Assembly: GCA_964519095.1 (NCBI GenBank)
Contig: CAZFHV010000014.1
Location: 1 to 29,541 of the forward strand
Reading direction: 5' to 3'
Source: JAEHCY01 sp964519095
GTDB taxonomy: Bacteria; Pseudomonadota; Gammaproteobacteria; Chromatiales; Chromatiaceae
DNA length: 29,541 nt
Made by a program: the position numbers and the translations under genes
Shown: in pieces, positions 16,825-23,826 of the stretch
How positions within the stretch are numbered: the stretch's first letter is position 1
Layout: each line of letters starts with the position of its first letter
The notes under the pieces: generated by a model
The model's database searches: none
What the model was told of the DNA's origin: nothing
The model's input: only the letters and a program-made list of their open reading frames with translations

Positions 16825-18063
16825 TCACCCCGGGGGCCCTTTCCCGCGCTTGGGCCCTTGGCGCGGCTGGGCGTCGGATACGCACCAGTCGCTCGGATTG
16901 AGGGGCTTGCCCTGGTGGCGGATCGCGAAGTACAGGCCAGGCCGGGCCTCGCCACCGCTGTCTCCGACCAGGGCCACCGGCTCACCGGCCTCCACCCACT
17001 CCCCCACCTCCTTGAGGAGGGTTTGGTTGTGGCCGTAGAGACTCATGAAGCCCTCGCCGTGGTCGAGGATCAGCAACAGCCCGAACCCCCGCAGCCATTC
17101 GGCGAAAGCGACCCGCCCCAGATGAACCGCCCGCACATCGGCCCCTTCCGGGGCACCGATCAGTACCCCGTCCCAGCGGACCCCCTGCTCTTCCTTGGGG
17201 GCCCCGAAACGCGCCTCCACGCGTCCCTTGGCAGGCCAGGGTAGCTGACCCCGCAGGCGGGTGAAGGGCTTGAAGTCGCCACCGATCCCGGTGACGGCCT
17301 CCAGGTGTAACCGCTCGATGAGCTGACGCATCGCCGCCGCGTCGGTCTCGAGTGCTCGGTAGCGCCGGTCCTGGGAGGCGAGGCTGCGATCCAGTGCCTC
17401 GAGCACCCGCTTGCGGTCCGCCTGTCGCTCCGAGAGCTCCGCCTGCTCCCGTTCCCGCTCGGCGCCCAACGCGGTCAGCTGCTCCTTGTCCGCCTGGAGG
17501 GTTTCTAAGAGGCTCTCGAGCGCCTGGCCGTGCTCCGCCACCAGGGCCACCTGGTCCGCGCGGGTCCGACTCAGGTAGTCGTGGTAGGCCAGCAGACGGT
17601 TGAGGTCGGTGGGGTCCTCCTGATTGAGGATCAGCTTGATACGGTCCTGGCGACCCAGAGCATAGGCCGCCCGCAACTGGGCGGCCAAGCGGGTGCATGC
17701 GGTGACGAGCTCGGCGGACTTGGTGGCCCGCTGGCGCTCGACTGCCGCGATTCGGCCCTTGGCGGCGTCCATCGCCTCACGGATCCGCCGCAGTCCCTTC
17801 GCGGACTCGGCGATGGCCCCCTCGAGCTGGCGCAGTTGTTCCTCGAGCTCAGCGCGCTGGGAGCGCTCGGCGCCCATCGCCTGGGAGAGCTGGTCCATCT
17901 CCTGTTGGACCGAGCGGAGGCTAGTCTCCTTCTCCTCGATGAGGGGATCCCCGCCCCAGAGGGGGTTGGACCAGGCGAGCGCCCAGACCAACAGCCAGGC
18001 ACCGCACCCTGCCCCGGGGCCGGCGGCCAGTCGCTGCTCGGGAGGCTCGCCTGGGTGCGGCAC
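16825..18063 (-). CDS. envC: Murein hydrolase activator EnvC
   Basis: A periplasmic activator of cell-division amidases, about 412 aa. It has an N-terminal export segment (CGAWLLVWALAWSNPLWGGD), a long coiled coil (about 40-250; LRQLEGAIAESAKGLRRIRE and many similar heptads) and a C-terminal LytM-fold domain (LILDHGEGFMSLYGHN, PGLYFAIRHQGKPLNP). The LytM zinc ligands are incomplete (VRWDGVLIGAPEG in the first site), as expected for a non-catalytic EnvC. The GTG at 18063 is chosen because GAGGGG lies 6 bp before it; a TTG at 18132 in the same frame is the alternative and would add 23 residues. It lies 134 bp upstream of ctpA. Confidence 0.9.
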   Translation of the reverse strand: MPHPGEPPEQRLAAGPGAGCGAWLLVWALAWSNPLWGGDPLIEEKETSLRSVQQEMDQLSQAMGAERSQRAELEEQLRQLEGAIAESAKGLRRIREAMDAAKGRIAAVERQRATKSAELVTACTRLAAQLRAAYALGRQDRIKLILNQEDPTDLNRLLAYHDYLSRTRADQVALVAEHGQALESLLETLQADKEQLTALGAEREREQAELSERQADRKRVLEALDRSLASQDRRYRALETDAAAMRQLIERLHLEAVTGIGGDFKPFTRLRGQLPWPAKGRVEARFGAPKEEQGVRWDGVLIGAPEGADVRAVHLGRVAFAEWLRGFGLLLILDHGEGFMSLYGHNQTLLKEVGEWVEAGEPVALVGDSGGEARPGLYFAIRHQGKPLNPSDWCVSDAQPRQGPKRGKGPPG

Positions 18064-18153
18064 TTCGCACCCCTCGGCGCCGCAGACCCACAGCAAGGGC
18101 CCCCTTTTTGATTGGCGACAGAGACTTCTCAAGGCGCGGCCTTAAAGCGTATT

Positions 18154-18175
18154 ATTCTATTGCGATTAAATGAAT
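18154..18175. promoter_or_regulatory. Candidate ArsR-family operator upstream of the regulator gene
   Basis: An AT-rich imperfect inverted repeat, ATTCTATT-N6-AAATGAAT, with 6 of 8 arm positions symmetric. It is centred 23 bp before the regulator ATG, in an AT-rich island that stands out from the GC-rich surroundings. The site lies in the divergent gap between envC and the regulator. ArsR/BigR-type proteins bind AT-rich dyads over their own promoters, so autoregulation is plausible. No convincing -35/-10 pair was assigned. Confidence 0.45.
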
Positions 18176-18187
18176 TAGGGCCAGGCT

Positions 18188-18556
18188 ATGTCGCGAACCT
18201 TCGTTACCGCCCCCCAGCCGGTGCTGCCTTCCGAGGGTGAGGTCGATCATGCGCTCGATCTCTTCGCCGACGACGCGGACATCGAGCGGGCCTCCCGGTC
18301 CCTCAAGGCCATGTCCCACCCCCTCCGGCTGAAGATTCTCTGCACCCTTGGGGAAGAGGAGGTCAGCGTCCAGGACATCGTCGACAACGTCGGCACCTCC
18401 CAGAGCAACATCTCCCAGCACCTCGCCATTTTGCGCGACAAGGGAATCCTCGTCTCGCGCAAGGACGCCAACCGGGTCTACTACCGGGTCAGCGACGCCC
18501 GCACCCTGCAGTTGGTGGGCATGATGCGCGCGGTGTTCTGTCACCACGACCACTGA
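18188..18556 (+). CDS. ArsR/SmtB-family repressor, SqrR/BigR/YgaV-like (likely reactive-sulfur sensor)
   Basis: A 122-aa winged-helix regulator with ALKAMSHPLRLKILCTL-type sequence (about 39-54), recognition helix SQSNISQHLAILRDKGIL and wing RKDANRVYYRV. Cys52 (in KILCTL) and Cys118 (in AVFCHHDH) are 66 residues apart, the same spacing I recall for the sulfide-responsive cysteines of SqrR (41/107) and BigR (42/108). There is no ELCVCDL-type ArsR metal site. The His-rich tail HHDH is an extra that could bind metal. The N-terminal extension of about 30 residues is acidic. The gene is followed after 161 bp by a rhodanese. The sulfur-sensing role is an inference from cysteine spacing and neighbour. 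Confidence 0.85.
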   Translation: MSRTFVTAPQPVLPSEGEVDHALDLFADDADIERASRSLKAMSHPLRLKILCTLGEEEVSVQDIVDNVGTSQSNISQHLAILRDKGILVSRKDANRVYYRVSDARTLQLVGMMRAVFCHHDH

Positions 18557-18717
18557 CCTCCACCCCTCGGGGGCGCCGGTCGGAGCTCCCCCTGTCGCCA
18601 GCGCGCCGGATCTCCTGCGGCTAGCCCAATGCCTTATACTGATGGGCTTTCCGGTTGGGATGCTCGCCAGGCGCCGTGATCCCTGCCACCACGCTTCTCC
18701 ATCGCTGATTTATCGCT
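18557..18717. other. Intergenic region between regulator and rhodanese
   Basis: A 161-bp gap with no coding sequence. It contains a TATACT box at 18635-18640 that could be a -10 element for the rhodanese gene, but there is no good -35 at 16-18 bp. A short GGGGG/CCCCC pairing lies near 18567-18591. No terminator with a T-tract is seen. Confidence 0.4.
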
Positions 18718-19140
18718 ATGTCGCAGTTGCTCGAGTTCCTCGTCAATCACTGGATGCTCTTCCTGGCCCTCGGGGTCATCTCGGGGCTCCTGGTCCACAA
18801 CGTCCTGCACGGCAACAAGGGCTCGGTGGATGCGCTAGGCGCCATCGAGCTCATCAATCGCGACGGCGCACTGGTGGTGGACGTGCGGCCCACCGCCGAC
18901 TTCGCCCAGGGCCACATCATCAATGCCCTCAATATTCCCATGAACGGGTTCAAGAATCAGATCGGAACCCTGCAGAAGTATAAAGACCACACACTGGTGG
19001 TGAGTTGCCGTTCCGGCTCCCAGTCCACGCAGGCGTGCAGTCATTTACGTAAGGAGGGCTTCCAGAAGGTCTTCAGCCTGCGCGGGGGCATCCTGGCCTG
19101 GCAGGCCGCGAATCTGCCCCTGACACGCAAGCGCCGCTAG
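18718..19140 (+). CDS. Membrane-anchored rhodanese-like sulfurtransferase
   Basis: A 140-aa protein with one N-terminal membrane helix (about 10-30, HWMLFLALGVISGLLVHNVL) followed by a single rhodanese domain. Conserved elements are LVVDVRPTADFAQGHIINALNIP, the active-site loop SCRSGSQS with Cys97, and LRGGILAWQAANLPL at the end. It probably handles persulfide sulfur at the membrane surface. The same kind of gene is found near secB in several gammaproteobacteria. It precedes secB by 45 bp, so co-transcription with secB and gpsA is likely. Confidence 0.93.
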   Translation: MSQLLEFLVNHWMLFLALGVISGLLVHNVLHGNKGSVDALGAIELINRDGALVVDVRPTADFAQGHIINALNIPMNGFKNQIGTLQKYKDHTLVVSCRSGSQSTQACSHLRKEGFQKVFSLRGGILAWQAANLPLTRKRR

Positions 19141-19185
19141 TCTCCCTGCGCCCCATCCCCAAACCACCTCCAGGACACCCCAGCC

Positions 19186-19668
19186 ATGAGCGACCAAACC
19201 CCGAGCCCCGAGCAGCCGATGCGCCAGATGGCCTTTCAGCGCATCTACCTCAAGGACGCCTCCTTCGAGGCCCCCCATGCCCCCCAGATCTTCCGTGAGG
19301 ACTGGCAACCGGAGAACAATCTCAACCTCGGCACCTCGGTGAAGCAGCTGGATGCGGCGACCTATGAGGTGGTGCTGAGCGTGACCCTCACCTGCAGGAT
19401 CGGCAACCAGACGGCCTTTCTGGTGGAGGTGCAGCAGGCGGGGGTGTTCAGATTTGATGGCTTCAGCCAGCAGGAGCTCGGACCCCTGCTGGGGGCCTAT
19501 TGCCCCAACACCCTTTTCCCTTATGCCCGTGAGGTGATATCGGATCTGGTGATGAAGGGAAGCTTCCCCGGGATGGTGCTCCAGCCAGTCAACTTCGATG
19601 CCCTCTTCATGCAGCGCCAACAGGAGTTGGCGGCACAGGCCGCGGCGGCGGGCGAAAAGCAGCATTGA
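19186..19668 (+). CDS. secB: Protein-export chaperone SecB
   Basis: A 160-aa tetrameric cytoplasmic chaperone that keeps preproteins unfolded and delivers them to SecA. Family motifs are FQRIYLKDASFEAPHAPQIF near the start, VVLSVTLTC, FLVEVQQAGVF, YCPNTLFPYAREVISDLV and the C-terminal GSFPGMVLQPVNFDALF. Length and order match SecB. It feeds the Sec pathway that supplies substrates and components for the secretion system encoded nearby, although there is no evidence of a specific link. Its stop overlaps the gpsA TTG start. Confidence 0.98.
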   Translation: MSDQTPSPEQPMRQMAFQRIYLKDASFEAPHAPQIFREDWQPENNLNLGTSVKQLDAATYEVVLSVTLTCRIGNQTAFLVEVQQAGVFRFDGFSQQELGPLLGAYCPNTLFPYAREVISDLVMKGSFPGMVLQPVNFDALFMQRQQELAAQAAAAGEKQH

Positions 19669-20678
19669 GCGAGGTACTGCGACCCTCGAAGGTCGCTATT
19701 TTCGGTGCGGGCTCTTGGGGCACCGCCCTTGCCATACTGCTGGCGGGCAAGGGCTACCGGATTGCCCTTTGGGGGCACCTGCGGGAGGAGATAGAGGCCC
19801 TGTCCCGGGATCGGGAAAACCGGGCCTTCCTCCCGGGTCTGCCCCTCCCCGAGGGGGTGTCTCCGGAGTACGACATCTCCCTGGCCGTGGCGGATGCCCG
19901 GGACGTCATCCTGGTGGTCCCGAGCCATGCCTTTGCGGCTGTGGCTCAACGGCTGGCGCCCCTGTTACCGGCGGGCCTCGGAGTGAGTTGGGCGACCAAG
20001 GGCTTCGAGGCGGGCGGCGGACGGCTGCTTCACGAGGTGGCGCGGGAGCATTTGGGGCCACGTCCCTTGGCGGTGATCTCCGGCCCCAGCTTTGCGCGCG
20101 AGGTGGCCCGCGGCCTCCCCACCGCGGTGACAGTGGCGGCAAGCGAGCCCGGTTATGGGCGACACCTGGCGAGCTGTCTCCATGGACCCCGGTTTCGGGC
20201 CTACACCAGCGCGGACCTGATCGGGGTGCAGGTAGGGGGTGCGGTCAAGAATGTCCTGGCCATCGCCACCGGCATCGCCGACGGCCTGGGGTTCGGCGCC
20301 AACACCCGTGCGGCCATCATCACCCGCGGCCTGGCCGAGATCACCCGACTCGGGGTCGCCCTCGGCGGCCGCGCGGAGACCTTCATGGGCCTGGCGGGGC
20401 TGGGGGATCTGGTGCTCACCTGCACCGACGACCAGTCTCGCAACCGGCGTTTGGGGCTCGCACTGGCCGGGGGATCGGACGTCGCCGCCGCCCGCGCCGC
20501 GATCGGTCAGGAGGTAGAGGGGGTGGGCACCGCCCGGGAGGTCCGGGGGCTCGCGCTCCGGCTCGGCATCGAGATGCCCATCAGCGAGCAGGTTCATGGC
20601 GTCCTCTTTGAGGGGGTCGCCCCCCTGCTGGCGACCCAGAACCTGTTGGAGCGCGCCAGTAGGGCGGAGCTTGGGTGA
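19665..20678 (+). CDS. gpsA: Glycerol-3-phosphate dehydrogenase [NAD(P)+]
   Basis: A 337-aa cytosolic enzyme that reduces dihydroxyacetone phosphate to sn-glycerol-3-phosphate for phospholipid synthesis. The N-terminal Rossmann motif is VAIFGAGSWGTALA. Further signatures are the conserved VSWATKGFE, VISGPSFAREVARGLPTAV, the catalytic-Lys block GAVKNVLAIATGIADGLGFG, and MGLAGLGDLVLTCTDDQSRNRR. The TTG start at 19665 shares bases with the secB stop (TTGA), giving coupled translation. The secB-gpsA pair is common in gammaproteobacteria. Its stop is 2 bp from the convergent trmL stop. Confidence 0.97.
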   Translation: MSEVLRPSKVAIFGAGSWGTALAILLAGKGYRIALWGHLREEIEALSRDRENRAFLPGLPLPEGVSPEYDISLAVADARDVILVVPSHAFAAVAQRLAPLLPAGLGVSWATKGFEAGGGRLLHEVAREHLGPRPLAVISGPSFAREVARGLPTAVTVAASEPGYGRHLASCLHGPRFRAYTSADLIGVQVGGAVKNVLAIATGIADGLGFGANTRAAIITRGLAEITRLGVALGGRAETFMGLAGLGDLVLTCTDDQSRNRRLGLALAGGSDVAAARAAIGQEVEGVGTAREVRGLALRLGIEMPISEQVHGVLFEGVAPLLATQNLLERASRAELG

Positions 20679-20680
20679 GT

Positions 20681-21145
20681 CTAGCCGGCCCCGGCGAAAC
20701 CGAGCTGGCGCCAGGCCTCGAAGACCACCACTGCCACGGCGTTGGAAAGGTTCAGGCTGCGCTGGTCGGGATGCATGGGGATACGCAGCCGCCGCTCGCT
20801 GGGAAACCGCTGCAGCAGCGCTGGGGGGAGGCCGCGGGTCTCAGGGCCGAACAGCAGGGCGTCCCCCGGTCGGTAGGCCACCTCCGTATAGGGGTGTGAC
20901 CCGCGGGTGCTGAGGGCGAACAACCGCTCGGGCCGCTCCCGGGCCAGAAAATCCTCGAGGCTCTGGTGCTCCTGCACGCCCACCCATTCGTGGTAATCCA
21001 GGCCCGCCCGGCGCAGCCGCCGGTCCTCGAGCAGGAACCCCAGGGGATGGATCAGGTGCAGCCGACTGCCCGTGTTGGCACAGAGCCGGATGACGTTGCC
21101 GGTGTTCGGTGGGATCTCGGGCTGATAGAGTACGACCAGGAACAC
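20681..21145 (-). CDS. trmL: tRNA (cytidine(34)-2'-O)-methyltransferase TrmL
   Basis: A 154-aa SPOUT-family methyltransferase that modifies the wobble base of tRNA-Leu isoacceptors. The knot motifs are all present: PEIPPNTGNVIRLCANTG (motif 1), LLFGPETRGLP (motif 2) and RIPMHPDQRSLNLSNAVAV (motif 3). Length matches E. coli TrmL. The gene is convergent with gpsA, the stops being separated by 2 bp, and no terminator is visible between them. It is divergent from the dihydroorotate dehydrogenase gene, with 77 bp between the starts. Confidence 0.97.
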   Translation of the reverse strand: MFLVVLYQPEIPPNTGNVIRLCANTGSRLHLIHPLGFLLEDRRLRRAGLDYHEWVGVQEHQSLEDFLARERPERLFALSTRGSHPYTEVAYRPGDALLFGPETRGLPPALLQRFPSERRLRIPMHPDQRSLNLSNAVAVVVFEAWRQLGFAGAG

Positions 21146-21222
21146 CGGACCTAACCTCTCCCTCGATGGTCGGCCCGCCGGCCTCGGCCAGGCGCTGTTA
21201 CCGACCTCGACAGGTCACCCAC

Positions 21223-22191
21223 ATGAGCCAACCACCCGACCCCCGCCTCCGAATCGACTTTTGCGGCCTGACCTTCAACAGCCCCCTGGTGCTGCTCTCC
21301 GGCTGCGTGGGCTTCGGCGAGGAGTACACCCGCGTGAGCGGCTTCTCCAACCGCGACGCCGGTGCGGTCTGTCTCAAAGGTACCACGCTGGAGCCGCGGC
21401 TCGGTAATCCCCCCCACCGGGTCTGCGAGACCCCGGGAGGAATGCTGAATGCCATCGGACTCCAGAACCCCGGGGTCGATGCGGTGGTGCGGGAGATCCT
21501 GCCGGGTCTCGACTTCAGCGAGACGCGCTTCATCGCCAACGTCTCCGGCTCCACCATTGAGGAGTACCGGGAGGTGACCCGGCGCTTCGACGACTCGCCC
21601 ATCGACGCCCTGGAGATCAACATCTCCTGCCCGAACGTCAAGCAGGGCGGGGTGGCCTTCGGCAACGACCCCCTGATGTCGGCCCAGGTGGTGGCGGCCT
21701 GCCGCAGCGCCACCCACAAGCCCCTCATCACCAAGCTCTCCCCCAATCAGACCGACATCGCGACCAATGCGCGAGCCTGCCTGGAGGCGGGCTCGGATGC
21801 CTTCTCAGTGATCAACACCCTCATGGGGATGGCCATCGACATCGAGGGCCGCACCCCGATCCTGGGGAACAACCAGGGTGGGCTTTCCGGTCCCGCCATC
21901 AAGCCCATCGCCCTACTCAAGGTGCACCAGGTCTATCAGGTGTGTCGAGAGCACGGGGTACCCATCATCGGCCAGGGCGGGGTGACGACGGCGGAGGATG
22001 CGCTGGAGTTCCTCATCGCCGGGGCCTCGGCGGTGGGCGTGGGCACCGCCCTCTTCTACGACCCCCTGGTATGCCAGAAGATCAACCGGGGACTGGTGGA
22101 GTATCTGGAGCGGCACGCCCTGAGCTCCCTGGCCCAGGTGGAGGGCTCCCTGCGGCTGCACGGCCAGTCGGGGCCTCGCTGCGTCTGCTAG
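21223..22191 (+). CDS. pyrD: Dihydroorotate dehydrogenase, class 1B-like
   Basis: A 322-aa flavoprotein of the class 1 dihydroorotate dehydrogenase fold. Signatures are RLGNPPHRVCETPGGMLNAI, GLQNPGVD, EINISCPNVKQGG with the class 1 catalytic Cys at 136, SVINTLMGMAIDIE, GGLSGPAIKPIAL and the phosphate-binding IIGQGGVTTAEDALEFLIAG. The pattern is that of PyrD class 1B, which normally works with a PyrK electron-transfer subunit; no pyrK is present here. Many gammaproteobacteria instead use the membrane class 2 enzyme. The ATG at 21223 has AGG upstream; the frame is open to 21109 but that extension lacks family sequence. A related dehydrogenase role cannot be excluded. Confidence 0.85.
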   Translation: MSQPPDPRLRIDFCGLTFNSPLVLLSGCVGFGEEYTRVSGFSNRDAGAVCLKGTTLEPRLGNPPHRVCETPGGMLNAIGLQNPGVDAVVREILPGLDFSETRFIANVSGSTIEEYREVTRRFDDSPIDALEINISCPNVKQGGVAFGNDPLMSAQVVAACRSATHKPLITKLSPNQTDIATNARACLEAGSDAFSVINTLMGMAIDIEGRTPILGNNQGGLSGPAIKPIALLKVHQVYQVCREHGVPIIGQGGVTTAEDALEFLIAGASAVGVGTALFYDPLVCQKINRGLVEYLERHALSSLAQVEGSLRLHGQSGPRCVC

Positions 22192-22204
22192 CCCTCGCCG
22201 GGTA

Positions 22205-22226
22205 GCCTATCCCCGATGGGATAGGC
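22205..22226. repeat. Perfect 9-bp inverted repeat after pyrD
   Basis: GCCTATCCC at 22205-22213 and GGGATAGGC at 22218-22226 form a perfect stem with the 4-nt loop CGAT, 13 bp after the pyrD stop. No T-tract follows, so it is either an inefficient terminator or a protein-binding dyad just upstream of the small gene. Confidence 0.6.
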
Positions 22227-22235
22227 CGGTGGAGC

Positions 22236-22266
22236 TTGTCCCAGGCCAGGCCCGCCGTGGTATATT
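22236..22266 (+). promoter_or_regulatory. Weak sigma-70 promoter candidate for the 73-residue gene
   Basis: TTGTCC (22236-22241) and TATATT (22261-22266) lie 19 bp apart, slightly wide, 69 bp before the ATG. The TATATTAACGATTGTT stretch is an AT-rich island in GC-rich DNA. Confidence 0.35.
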
Positions 22267-22334
22267 AACGATTGTTCATGAACCCATCGGCCGTAAGTGT
22301 CCGCGTCAAGGTGCTGGATTTCCGGGAGAGTGCG

Positions 22335-22556
22335 ATGAGCGATATCGAAGCCTTGAAGAGAGAGAAACAGGAGCTGATCGACAGGATGCTCGTCATGCAG
22401 AAACAGTTCATCGAGTACGAGCAGGCCCACGGCGTCACCGGAAAGGACTACTGGGCCTCCGAAGAGGGTCTGCTGGCCAACTACCGCCACGAGTACCGGG
22501 ACCTGGCCAACCGGGTGGTGGACCTGGCACACCAGATCGTGGGCTCCTCGCGCTAG
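22335..22556 (+). CDS. Small helical protein of unknown function (73 aa)
   Basis: Not recognised. The ATG at 22335 has a strong GGGAGAG ribosome-binding site 5 bp upstream; a longer reading from 22272 is less likely. The product begins MSDIEALKREKQELIDRMLV and appears almost wholly alpha-helical and hydrophilic, with heptad-like spacing at both ends (LANYRHEYRDLANRVVDLAH). It has no signal peptide, membrane segment or cysteine. The central YEQAHGVTGKDYWASEEG may be a turn between two helices, giving a helical hairpin. It sits alone between pyrD and a strong terminator, so it probably has its own transcript. Confidence 0.8.
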   Translation: MSDIEALKREKQELIDRMLVMQKQFIEYEQAHGVTGKDYWASEEGLLANYRHEYRDLANRVVDLAHQIVGSSR

Positions 22557-22571
22557 CCCTTCGCACCGCCG

Positions 22572-22591
22572 CCGGCGGACCCGTCCGCCGG
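22572..22591. repeat. Hairpin preceding the terminator
   Basis: CCGGCGGAC (22572-22580) and GTCCGCCGG (22583-22591) form a perfect 9-bp inverted repeat with a 2-nt centre, immediately after the 73-residue gene and 12 bp before the next hairpin. Confidence 0.65.
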
Positions 22592-22603
22592 GCGTCAGCT
22601 TAG

Positions 22604-22635
22604 GGAGGCCGCCCCGCGGGGCGGCCTCCTCGTTT
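22604..22635 (+). terminator. Rho-independent terminator after the 73-residue gene
   Basis: GGAGGCCGCCCC (22604-22615) pairs perfectly with GGGGCGGCCTCC (22618-22629) and is followed by TCGTTT. It lies 47 bp after the small gene's stop and before the endonuclease V frame, so it probably separates those two transcripts. Confidence 0.75.
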
Positions 22636-22678
22636 AGCCTAATCGCCGGATCCTCCCTCACTCCGAGCGGCACCTCCC

Positions 22679-23338
22679 GTGCTGATCCGCGACCTCCACC
22701 CCTGGGACCTGCGCCCCGCCGAGGCCAGGGCACTTCAGGAGCAGCTCCGCGGCCAGGTCCTGGCGGTGGATCGCCTTGGCTCGCTGGGGCGGGTAGCGGG
22801 AATCGACGTGGGCTTCGACACCGGCGGCGCGGTGGCGCGTGCAGCCGTGGTGGTGCTGGACTTCCCGGGCCTCCGGCACCTCGATCAGGCGGTGGCGCGG
22901 CGGGCCGTCAGCTTTCCCTACGTACCGGGCCTGCTTTCCTTTCGCGAGGTCCCGGTGGTGCTGGAGGCCCTGGAGGGCCTGAGGCTGCCGCCGGATCTCC
23001 TCCTCTGCGACGGCCAGGGCCTCGCCCACCCCCGCCGTTTCGGTCTGGCCTCCCATCTGGGGCTGCTCACGGATCTCCCGAGCATCGGCGTGGCCAAGTC
23101 CCACCTCTACGGCAGCTACCGGTAGCCTGGGCCGGAGCGGGGAGACTGGGAGCCGCTGCTAGTGGGTTCCGAGGTCATCGGGGCCGTGCTGCGGACCCGG
23201 GCGAGGGTCAAGCCCCTGTTCGTCTCCGTGGGCCACCGGGTGGGGCTGGAGACGGCGATCCGCACGGTGCTGGCCTGTGCCCCCCGCTATCGACTCCCGG
23301 AGACCACCCGCTTGGCCCATCGGCTGGCCTCGGGTTAG
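22679..23338 (+). pseudogene. nfi: Endonuclease V with in-frame amber codon
   Basis: The frame encodes endonuclease V, which cuts DNA 3' to deaminated bases such as inosine. The GTG start at 22679 lacks a clear ribosome-binding site. Catalytic acids are visible: Asp43 in GIDVGFD, Glu90 in LLSFREVP, and Asp111 in LLCDGQGLAHPRR. At 23123-23125 a TAG follows GSYR, where family members usually have Glu-Pro. The same frame then continues for 70 codons with good family sequence: IGAVLRTRARVKPLFVS, VGHRVGLETAI and YRLPETTRLAHRLASG, ending at a TAG at 23336-23338. One G-to-T change (GAG to TAG) explains the break. The first 148 residues alone hold the acidic residues but lack the last strands and helix. 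Confidence 0.88.
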
Positions 23339-23349
23339 GGGCTTGCGCC

Positions 23350-23754
23350 TCAGCGGGGTGTGGGTCGGATGTGCTCGATGTACCTGGGCACGTCCAGGAG
23401 CTCGAGGCGGATGCCCCGGGCGGTTGCCACCAGGTGGTCGGGGATCTCCAGGAACCTCAGATCGCAGCGGGCCTGGCCGCGGCTCCGCAAGGGGATGGGG
23501 ATCATGTCCCGATAGGTGTAGATGTTCTCCCCCAGATCCCCGCCCGCGCAGGTGAGGGGCCCTTCCGGCAGGTGGCCCTCCGGCTCCGCCTCCTCCAGTA
23601 TCAGGGCCCCCGCCTGCCACCAACGGGTCCGCTCCGCCGAGCCGGTCAGGGTCTTGATGATGTAGGCGCGGGAGAAGGCGATGCGGAGCTCGCCCCTGAG
23701 GAGCTCGATGCGCTCGATCTTCGAGCCGGGTAGCTCGATGCTGCTGGTGTCCAT
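23350..23754 (-). CDS. Conserved-looking protein of unknown function (134 aa)
   Basis: Not recognised. The codon pattern and amphipathic alternation suggest a real, beta-rich cytosolic protein: IERIELLRGELRIAFSRAYIIK, WWQAGALILEEA, GDLGENIYTYRDMIPIPL, RCDLRFLEIPDHL and RGIRLELLDVPRYIEHI. There is no signal peptide or membrane helix. The ATG at 23754 lies 72 bp after the ntrC stop on the same strand, so the gene may be the distal member of the ntrB-ntrC transcript. Its 3' end converges on the broken endonuclease V gene with 11 bp between them. Confidence 0.72.
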   Translation of the reverse strand: MDTSSIELPGSKIERIELLRGELRIAFSRAYIIKTLTGSAERTRWWQAGALILEEAEPEGHLPEGPLTCAGGDLGENIYTYRDMIPIPLRSRGQARCDLRFLEIPDHLVATARGIRLELLDVPRYIEHIRPTPR

Positions 23755-23826
23755 GGCTCTGGGGTACCCTTGGCGCGAGTGGGACCTGAATGGGTGCTTA
23801 TGCTACCGAATGCATCGGACAGGGAG

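Noticed and set aside
18635..18640. TATACT as a rhodanese promoter
   Set aside because: There is no acceptable -35 at 16-18 bp and no other support, so only the box is noted in the intergenic entry.
22679..23338. Programmed readthrough or pyrrolysine at the endonuclease V TAG
   Set aside because: No recoding element was recognised and a single G-to-T change explains it. Kept as a pseudogene with a request to check the reads.
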